Shown piece by piece: positions 5,692 through 10,550 of a stretch of DNA of 10,550 bases. Location of the stretch: NCBI GenBank assembly GCA_026390245.1, contig JAPLGI010000153.1:1-10550 (forward strand), read 5' to 3'. The position numbers and the translations under genes were made by a program. A model generated the notes under the pieces. The model had not been told where the DNA came from. It was given only the letters and a program-made list of their open reading frames with translations, and did not search any database. Each line of letters begins with the position of its first letter. Within the stretch, counting starts at the first letter, position 1. This DNA comes from Caldisericota bacterium (lineage in GTDB: Bacteria; Caldisericota; Caldisericia; Cryosericales; Cryosericaceae).

Positions 5692-6978
5692 ATGCCGATG
5701 GAAACAAGAGCTGATATCTGTGTCATAGGTGGTGGCGCTGCTGGAATGGTGGCTGCATTGTCTGCTGCAAGGGGCTTCAAAGCTGCTGCTTATGGTGGGT
5801 CAGTCGTCATTCTCGAACGGAACAGGGTGGTGGGCAGAAAGCTGGCCATCACGGGAAAAGGCAGGGCAAACGTAACGAACGCTCGTTCAAAGGAGGAGTT
5901 TGTTCGAGCATTCGGCCCTTCCGGGCGATTTCTATACCCGGCCTTTGAAAGCTTCTTCTCTGATGACCTTGTCACCATGTTTGCCGAGGCTGGCCTGCAG
6001 CTCAAAACAGAGAGGGGCGGCCGTGTCTTTCCTATAACGGACAAGGCACAGGATGTTGTCCAGGCCTTTGCACAGCTTCTTGTCCGGGACGGTGTCGATA
6101 CCCTCTATTCGGCGCGGGTCCGATCTATCGATGCTGGACCTGGCGGCTGGACGATCGGCCTGGAGTCGGGAAAGCCTGTGCGTTGCCGGGCTATTATCGT
6201 GGCTACAGGTGGAATGTCCTATCCTGGAACCGGTTCGACGGGAGATGGCTATGGCCTTCTTGAGCACATGGGCCATCACACGAGTCCTCTGCTGCCCGGC
6301 CTGGTGTCGCTGCACTGTGCCGAGAAGTGGCTGGGAGAACTTGCGGGGACGTCGCTGGAAGGCGTCGCCGTTGAGGCGTGGGTCGGACGGAAGCTGCTGG
6401 GTCGAAGTCATGGAGAAGTCATGATAACGGACCGGGGAGTTGGAGGACCGGCTGTCCTGTCACTGAGCCTGGCAGTTGTACCGGCCCTGGCCGAGGGCCA
6501 GGATGTCGCTCTTCACATGGACCTGCGGCCTGAGTTGGGAGTGGACCGGGAAATCCACGACATGGAGGCTTGCGGGAATGCAGAAGCGGTTCTGGCGTAT
6601 GTCTTGAAGTTCCTGCCGAAGCGGATGGCTCTTCAGTTGATGAGCGTGTGGGGTATCGAAGGCAAGGGGAGGACGCCGTTGCCCAGGAAGACCCTCGCTG
6701 CGATCGCCAAGTCAGTCAAGGGAGTGGAGCTGAGATGCACGGGGACTGATCCTCTCGCCTCCGCCATCATCACGCACGGCGGTATTGTTCTGCAGGAGGT
6801 CGATCCGCGGTCCATGGGATCAAAGGTTGTCCCTGGACTGTTCATTGCCGGTGAGCTTCTGGACTTGCAGGCCGTCACTGGTGGCTACAATCTGCAGGCA
6901 GCTTTCTCGACTGGATTCCTGGCAGGAAGATGCGCGGCAGAATACGTTGCCAAATCGGCAAATGACGGTAGACTTTAG
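5692..6978 (+). CDS. BaiN/HI0933-family FAD-dependent oxidoreductase
   Basis: 428-aa flavoprotein of the HI0933/YhiN/BaiN family. Some members reduce bile-acid intermediates, but most have no proven substrate, so the reaction is unknown here. Seen: an N-terminal Rossmann FAD loop GGGAAG (13-18) with acidic Glu42, family motif GRKLAITGKGRAN (48-60), ATGGMSYPGTGSTGDGY in the middle, THGGI, and the C-terminal FAD motif AGELLDLQAVTGGYN (from 386). The usual Cys of GRCN is Ala59. The frame is open far upstream through antisense tadA and tRNA sequence, but the extended -10 at 5682-5687 and the family N-terminus place the start at 5692 or 5698. There is no Shine-Dalgarno. The TAG stop lies 22 bp before pdxS. 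Confidence 0.92.
   Translation: MPMETRADICVIGGGAAGMVAALSAARGFKAAAYGGSVVILERNRVVGRKLAITGKGRANVTNARSKEEFVRAFGPSGRFLYPAFESFFSDDLVTMFAEAGLQLKTERGGRVFPITDKAQDVVQAFAQLLVRDGVDTLYSARVRSIDAGPGGWTIGLESGKPVRCRAIIVATGGMSYPGTGSTGDGYGLLEHMGHHTSPLLPGLVSLHCAEKWLGELAGTSLEGVAVEAWVGRKLLGRSHGEVMITDRGVGGPAVLSLSLAVVPALAEGQDVALHMDLRPELGVDREIHDMEACGNAEAVLAYVLKFLPKRMALQLMSVWGIEGKGRTPLPRKTLAAIAKSVKGVELRCTGTDPLASAIITHGGIVLQEVDPRSMGSKVVPGLFIAGELLDLQAVTGGYNLQAAFSTGFLAGRCAAEYVAKSANDGRL
6947..6974 (+). promoter_or_regulatory. Candidate internal promoter for pdxS
   Basis: TTGCCA (6947-6952), a 16-bp spacer and TAGACT (6969-6974, TAnnnT type) lie within the last codons of the baiN-like gene. The -35 and spacing are identical to the tRNA-Arg promoter. 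Predicted initiation near 6981 would leave a ~20-nt leader carrying GAGGTGA before the pdxS ATG. This would let the pdxS-ruvB genes be expressed independently of the flavoprotein. Sequence match only. Confidence 0.45.
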
Positions 6979-7000
6979 CGGTTAGAGAGGTGACATCGAC

Positions 7001-7885
7001 ATGACTGAAATCGGAACAACCAGGATAAAGCGCGGTTTGGCGGAGATGTTCAAGGGTGGCGTCATCATGGACGTCACGACGGTCGATCAGGCGAAGATCG
7101 CGGAAGAGGCCGGCGCTGTATCAGTGATGGCGCTCGAACGGATCCCGGCGGATATTCGGAAGGAAGGCGGCGTTGCACGCGCGGCTGACCCAGGACTTGT
7201 CGAACAGATCATGGACGCCGTGTCGATTCCCGTCATGGCCAAGGTACGCATCGGTCACATTGCCGAAGCCCGGATACTCGAGTATATGGGGGTCGATTTC
7301 ATTGACGAGAGTGAAGTGCTTACTCCCGCTGATGTCAAGTATCACATCGACAAGTGGCAGTTCAAGATTCCCTTCGTGTGCGGGGCGCGCAATCTCGGCG
7401 AGGCGCTGCGGCGTATTGGAGAGGGAGCTGCGATGATCAGGACGAAAGGTGAGCCCGGAACAGGAGACGTTTCTGAGGCGGTCACCCACATGCGAGCGGT
7501 CATGAACGAGGTTCGCAAGGTGCAGTCGATGCTTGAAGATGAACTGGTTGTCGAAGCAAAAGACCTCGGTGTCAATGTCGAGCTCCTGCGCGAAGTCCGC
7601 GTTCTCGGACGGCTTCCTGTGGTCAATTTCGCGGCGGGGGGCATTGCTACTCCGGCTGACGCCGCACTCATGATGACTCTTGGTGCCGATGGTGTATTTG
7701 TGGGTTCTGGCATTTTCAAGAGTTCGGATCCGCTTCCGAGAGCAAAGGCCATCGTAGCGGCAACGACCTACTGGGAAGACCCCAAGGTGCTGTTCGAGGT
7801 AAGCAGGGGCTTGAAGGAAGGCATGCCAGGCATAGACGCACGCACGCTTGTCGAGCTGGACAAGATGCAGGTGAGGGACAGCTAG
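7001..7885 (+). CDS. pdxS: Pyridoxal 5'-phosphate synthase, synthase subunit PdxS
   Basis: 294-aa (beta/alpha)8-barrel subunit that makes PLP from ribose 5-phosphate, glyceraldehyde 3-phosphate and ammonia supplied by PdxT. In family structures it forms a dodecamer. Catalytic residues fall at the same numbers as in Bacillus PdxS: Asp24 (GGVIMDV), Lys81 (MAKVRIGH) and Lys149 (RTKGEPGTG). The phosphate-binding [12 protein letters not shown] and [14 protein letters not shown] segments are present, and the length is typical. GAGGTGA lies 8 nt before the ATG. It is followed 2 bp later by pdxT. Confidence 0.99.
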   Translation: MTEIGTTRIKRGLAEMFKGGVIMDVTTVDQAKIAEEAGAVSVMALERIPADIRKEGGVARAADPGLVEQIMDAVSIPVMAKVRIGHIAEARILEYMGVDFIDESEVLTPADVKYHIDKWQFKIPFVCGARNLGEALRRIGEGAAMIRTKGEPGTGDVSEAVTHMRAVMNEVRKVQSMLEDELVVEAKDLGVNVELLREVRVLGRLPVVNFAAGGIATPADAALMMTLGADGVFVGSGIFKSSDPLPRAKAIVAATTYWEDPKVLFEVSRGLKEGMPGIDARTLVELDKMQVRDS

Positions 7886-7887
7886 GC

Positions 7888-8478
7888 GTGGTCATCGGCG
7901 TTCTCGCTCTTCAGGGTGACTTTCGAGAGCACGCAGACATGATGCGGTCTCTTGGCGCGGAGGTCCGTCTTGTGCGTCTTCCCGAAGAAGTCGACTCGGT
8001 GGACGGGCTGATCGTCCCGGGAGGCGAGAGCACGACGATGGGGAAGCTCATGGTCAAGTACGGAGTGGATCGAGCTATCGTCGACCGTTTCAATGCAGGC
8101 AGGCTGGCGATTTACGGCACGTGTGCCGGAATGATTGTTCTGGCAAGGGATATTGAGGGATGCGAGGTACAGCCTCATCTGGGACTTCTGGATGTTACTG
8201 TTCAGCGTAATGCGTTTGGACGTCAGAAAGAGTCGAGTGAGGAAGATCTGGAAGTCGAGGGTCTGGACACACCATTGCATGCGCTGTTCATTCGGGCGCC
8301 AGTGATCGTTCGTACGGGACCTTCTGTAGAGGTACTGGCAAGGGTAGCGCAGGGGCCGGTCTATGTGCAGCAGGGAAGGCTCCTTGCTTCTTCGTTCCAT
8401 CCGGAGCTTGGGAGCGATACGAGAGTACATGAACACTTTCTGCGATTGGCAGAGCAGAACTCAAATCAGGAGGTCTAG
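7888..8478 (+). CDS. pdxT: Pyridoxal 5'-phosphate synthase, glutaminase subunit PdxT
   Basis: 196-aa class I glutaminase that hydrolyses glutamine and passes ammonia to PdxS. Seen: N-terminal GVLALQGDFREH (4-15), oxyanion segment PGGESTT (44-50), nucleophile Cys79 in YGTCAGM, and the His171/Glu173 pair in FHPEL. The start is GTG, supported by GAGGG 10 nt upstream (7873-7877, inside the end of pdxS) and by alignment of Cys79 to the Bacillus number. Its TAG stop directly abuts the yebC ATG, so coupling is likely. Confidence 0.98.
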   Translation: MVIGVLALQGDFREHADMMRSLGAEVRLVRLPEEVDSVDGLIVPGGESTTMGKLMVKYGVDRAIVDRFNAGRLAIYGTCAGMIVLARDIEGCEVQPHLGLLDVTVQRNAFGRQKESSEEDLEVEGLDTPLHALFIRAPVIVRTGPSVEVLARVAQGPVYVQQGRLLASSFHPELGSDTRVHEHFLRLAEQNSNQEV

Positions 8479-9234
8479 ATGTCCGGGCATTCCAAGTGGC
8501 ACAATATTCAGGCCAAGAAGGGCGTAGAAGACGCCAAGCGTGGTCGTGCTTTTACCAAGATCACGCGTGAGATCATTATCGCGGCCAAGGCAGGCGGCGG
8601 GAGTACCGACACAAACACGCGGTTGAGGGCAGCGGTAGAAAAGGCCAAGTCAGCGGGCATGCCTAATGACAACGTCAAGAAGGCAATCATGCGCGGAACC
8701 GGGGAGATGGAGGGTGTGAGCTACGAAGAGACCACCTACGAAGGGTATGGTCCCAACGGCACCGCATTCATCATTCAGGCTTCGACTGACAACAAGAACC
8801 GTACGACGTCTGAAATCAGAAGGATCCTCTCTCAGCACGGTGGCGCCATGGGCGAGAACGGATCTGTCAGCTGGGGCTTCGAGCGAAAGGGCTCGCTGGA
8901 AGTCGATCCCGCTGACAAGACATACGATGATCTGTTCATGATCGCTGTGGACAGCGGTGCAGAGGACCTCAAGCAGGACGAAGAGACGACGACCGTCGTT
9001 ACTGGACCTGAGGACGTTTACAAGGTACGGCAGGCTCTCGAGGCTGCCGGGATCGTCGTAAAGTCGGCGTCTCTCACGATGATCCCCAAGACTCTTGTTG
9101 CTGTCGCCATTGACGATGCGCGGAAGATCGCGCGGCTGGAGGAAGCGCTGGACGAACACGATGATGTCAGCGACTACTTTTCCAACTACGAGATGAGCGA
9201 CGAGATCATCAAGCTGCTGGAGCAGGAAAGCTAG
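8479..9234 (+). CDS. yebC: YebC/TACO1-family translation factor (formerly YebC/PmpR transcriptional regulator)
   Basis: 251-aa cytoplasmic protein of normal family length. The N-terminal signature MSGHSKWHNIQAKK leads into a helical domain rich in Lys and Arg (to ~75), followed by GPNGTAFIIQASTDNKNRT and the later YebC alpha/beta domains. The family was annotated as DNA-binding regulators; mitochondrial TACO1 and bacterial relatives are implicated in translation, including proline-rich stretches. The ATG immediately follows the pdxT stop, with a perfect AGGAGGT at 8468-8474 (spacing 4 nt). It sits 7 bp before ruvC, a common arrangement. Confidence 0.97.
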   Translation: MSGHSKWHNIQAKKGVEDAKRGRAFTKITREIIIAAKAGGGSTDTNTRLRAAVEKAKSAGMPNDNVKKAIMRGTGEMEGVSYEETTYEGYGPNGTAFIIQASTDNKNRTTSEIRRILSQHGGAMGENGSVSWGFERKGSLEVDPADKTYDDLFMIAVDSGAEDLKQDEETTTVVTGPEDVYKVRQALEAAGIVVKSASLTMIPKTLVAVAIDDARKIARLEEALDEHDDVSDYFSNYEMSDEIIKLLEQES

Positions 9235-9241
9235 GGACTTC

Positions 9242-9757
9242 ATGCTTACTCTGGGAATTGATCCCGGACTGGCACGCATCGGCTATGGTGTCGTTTCATC
9301 AGATGGCGACACCGTAGCCCTTCTTGACTATGGGTGTCTGACGACTCATCCCGGCACGCCGTATCCAGACAGGCTCAAGTATATCTATGATAGTGTCCGC
9401 CGACTTGTCCGCAGATACAAGCCGGATGCCGTTGCGCTTGAGTCCCTGTTCTTTTTCCGCAACGCCCGGACCGTGATGAAGGTCAGCGAGGCGCGTGGCG
9501 TCATTGTCCTTGCCATTGGGACATGTCACGTTCCTGCGTTCGAGTACACGCCTCAGCAGGTGAAGCAGGCTGTCTCATCATATGGCATGGAGACCAAGAA
9601 GAATGTCGAGATTGCCGTGCGGCAGATCCTCGGTGTGGAGGAGCACATTTCGCCTGATGATACGGCGGATGCCATAGCCATCGCTCTGTGCCATACGTTT
9701 ACGGGTGCGCTTCGCGAGGCGGTTCGGATGGAGGAGATCGATGATTGCTCTGATTAG
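9242..9757 (+). CDS. ruvC: Holliday junction endodeoxyribonuclease RuvC
   Basis: 171-aa RNase H-fold resolvase that works as a dimer to cut Holliday junctions moved by RuvAB. The four acidic metal ligands are present: Asp7 (GIDPG), Glu67 (ALESLFF), and Asp140 and Asp143 (PDDTADAIA). The usual basic GxGxAxKxQV segment appears as SSYGMETKKNVEIAV (112-126), a mild divergence that keeps the lysines. AGGGA lies 4 nt before the ATG. The 3' end overlaps ruvA by 17 bp. Stop is TAG. Confidence 0.97.
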   Translation: MLTLGIDPGLARIGYGVVSSDGDTVALLDYGCLTTHPGTPYPDRLKYIYDSVRRLVRRYKPDAVALESLFFFRNARTVMKVSEARGVIVLAIGTCHVPAFEYTPQQVKQAVSSYGMETKKNVEIAVRQILGVEEHISPDDTADAIAIALCHTFTGALREAVRMEEIDDCSD

Positions 9758-10334
9758 AGGCACCATATACCGCAGAATGGATGCGGCTGTCATCGTTCTT
9801 GCAGGCGACATCGGGTATGAGGTGAGAGTGGTGGACCCTGCCGTGTTCGAGGTCGGCGAAGAGGTCGAACTGCGGACATACCATGTCGTGAAGGAAGACC
9901 GGCAGGAGTTGTATGGTTTTGTCGAATCGCTGGACTACGAAGTCTTCGCCGACTTGGTCGAACACGTACCGGGCGTCGGAGCCAAGACCGCGCTGAGCCT
10001 TCTGCGCGCCGCATCTGCGTCTCGCCTCATCGAAGCAGTTCGGGAACAGAATGCTGGACTCCTCACTTCGGCGCCCGGCGTCGGAAGGAAGAATGCCGAG
10101 CGCATTCTCATTGAGTTGCGCCCGATTGTCAACCGCAAGTACGCTGAGCTCCTATCGGTCGAGGGTGTGGCAGGAACGGAATCCTCGGTGCTGGCGGAGG
10201 TGGAGATGGCGCTCCGTTCTCTTGGATACTCGCAGCGAGAGATCAGCGGATCTCTCCGGGAACTTGGCGCTGCAAAGGACCGTTCTGCCGAGGAACTCGT
10301 CAGCGATGCCCTGCAGCATCTCTTGAGGAAATAG
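9741..10334 (+). CDS. ruvA: Holliday junction branch migration protein RuvA
   Basis: 197-aa tetrameric protein that binds four-way DNA junctions and loads RuvB. Domains in order: N-terminal OB fold (1-60, ending KEDRQELYGF with acidic-pin residues Glu52 and Asp53), two helix-hairpin-helix motifs (VPGVGAKTA at 76-84; APGVGRKNA at 111-119), and a C-terminal RuvB-binding domain (~148-197). A longer frame opens at 9705, but the ATG at 9741 gives the canonical N-terminus (MIALIRGT) and has GGAGGAG at 9730-9736. Starting inside ruvC suggests coupled translation. Confidence 0.98.
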   Translation: MIALIRGTIYRRMDAAVIVLAGDIGYEVRVVDPAVFEVGEEVELRTYHVVKEDRQELYGFVESLDYEVFADLVEHVPGVGAKTALSLLRAASASRLIEAVREQNAGLLTSAPGVGRKNAERILIELRPIVNRKYAELLSVEGVAGTESSVLAEVEMALRSLGYSQREISGSLRELGAAKDRSAEELVSDALQHLLRK

Positions 10335-10337
10335 GAT

Positions 10338-10550
10338 ATGGCTGCCGGCGAGGAAAAGCGTGTCCGTCGAAAAGCCTCCCCTGCTCAAACCCTGCCGTCG
10401 TCGGTGAAGCCCGAACCCGATGCAGTCGGCTCAACGGTGCGGCCGCGACGCCTGGCGGAATTCATAGGACAAGAACAGCTGCGACGAAACCTGACCATCT
10501 TCATAAAGGCCGCACTCAGCAGAAAAGAGCCATTGGACCACTGTCTGCTG
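10338..10550 (+). CDS. ruvB: Holliday junction helicase RuvB, N-terminal 71 codons (3' end outside window)
   Basis: AAA+ motor of branch migration. Only the start is present: a basic, low-similarity leader of ~34 residues, then [19 protein letters not shown] and KEPLDHCLL, which match the segment just before the Walker A motif. The Walker motifs lie beyond the window. The ATG at 10338 is 3 bp after the ruvA stop, with GAGG at 10325-10328 (spacing 9 nt). The frame runs open to the window edge. Confidence 0.96.
   Translation, partial: MAAGEEKRVRRKASPAQTLPSSVKPEPDAVGSTVRPRRLAEFIGQEQLRRNLTIFIKAALSRKEPLDHCLL

Noticed and set aside
9705..9740. 12-codon longer RuvA start
   Set aside because: The extension is out-of-family sequence within ruvC; the start at 9741 has GGAGGAG and the canonical N-terminus.
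1..10550. CRISPR array, insertion sequence or toxin-antitoxin pair
   Set aside because: No regularly spaced repeats, transposase motifs or small paired genes were found; nearly all bases belong to recognised genes.

Overview
This is a bacterial chromosomal segment of moderately high GC (mid-50s % by eye) with dense, mostly housekeeping gene content. All ten intact or 3'-complete coding regions end in TAG or TGA, so the ordinary bacterial code with both release factors fits. RuvC, PdxS/PdxT (the DXP-independent vitamin B6 route) and a long zinc-binding type-2 isoleucyl-tRNA synthetase are all present. The order pdxS-pdxT-yebC-ruvC-ruvA-ruvB resembles that of Actinobacteria such as Mycobacterium. 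An actinobacterial or other deep-branching, Gram-positive-like lineage is plausible, but the phylum cannot be fixed from this sequence.

Layout. (1) 1-2616, plus strand: the C-terminal ~871 codons of ileS, closed by a hairpin terminator that it shares with the converging gene. (2) 2665-5589, minus strand, read right to left: a sigma70-type promoter, tRNA-Arg(ACG), tadA, tRNA-Ser(CGA), a carotenoid-cleavage-oxygenase family gene, and a MoeB/ThiF-type E1 enzyme. These are packed closely enough to be one transcript. (3) 5590-5691: a divergent promoter region. (4) 5692 to the window end, plus strand: a BaiN/HI0933-family flavoprotein whose promoter leaves almost no leader, then pdxS, pdxT, yebC, ruvC, ruvA and the start of ruvB, with gaps of 22, 2, 0 and 7 bp, a 17-bp overlap and 3 bp.

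The most interesting region is the minus-strand tRNA-tadA-tRNA block. TadA converts A34 of tRNA-Arg(ACG) to inosine, and here its gene begins 8 nt after the CCA end of that very tRNA. The tadA reading frame then runs 14 bp into the 5' end of tRNA-Ser, where its stop codon lies. Accurate excision of both tRNAs would therefore release a tadA message with an 8-nt leader and no stop codon. Making tRNA-Ser and making full-length TadA from one transcript molecule would be mutually exclusive. This is inferred from coordinates and has not been demonstrated.

The other unusual item is the carotenoid oxygenase and E1-like enzyme. They are translationally coupled through an ATGA overlap, have no carotenoid, molybdopterin or thiamine genes beside them, and the oxygenase appears to lack one conserved second-shell glutamate. 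The plus-strand operon is conventional: PLP synthesis (PdxST), a YebC/TACO1 translation factor, and the Holliday-junction machinery.
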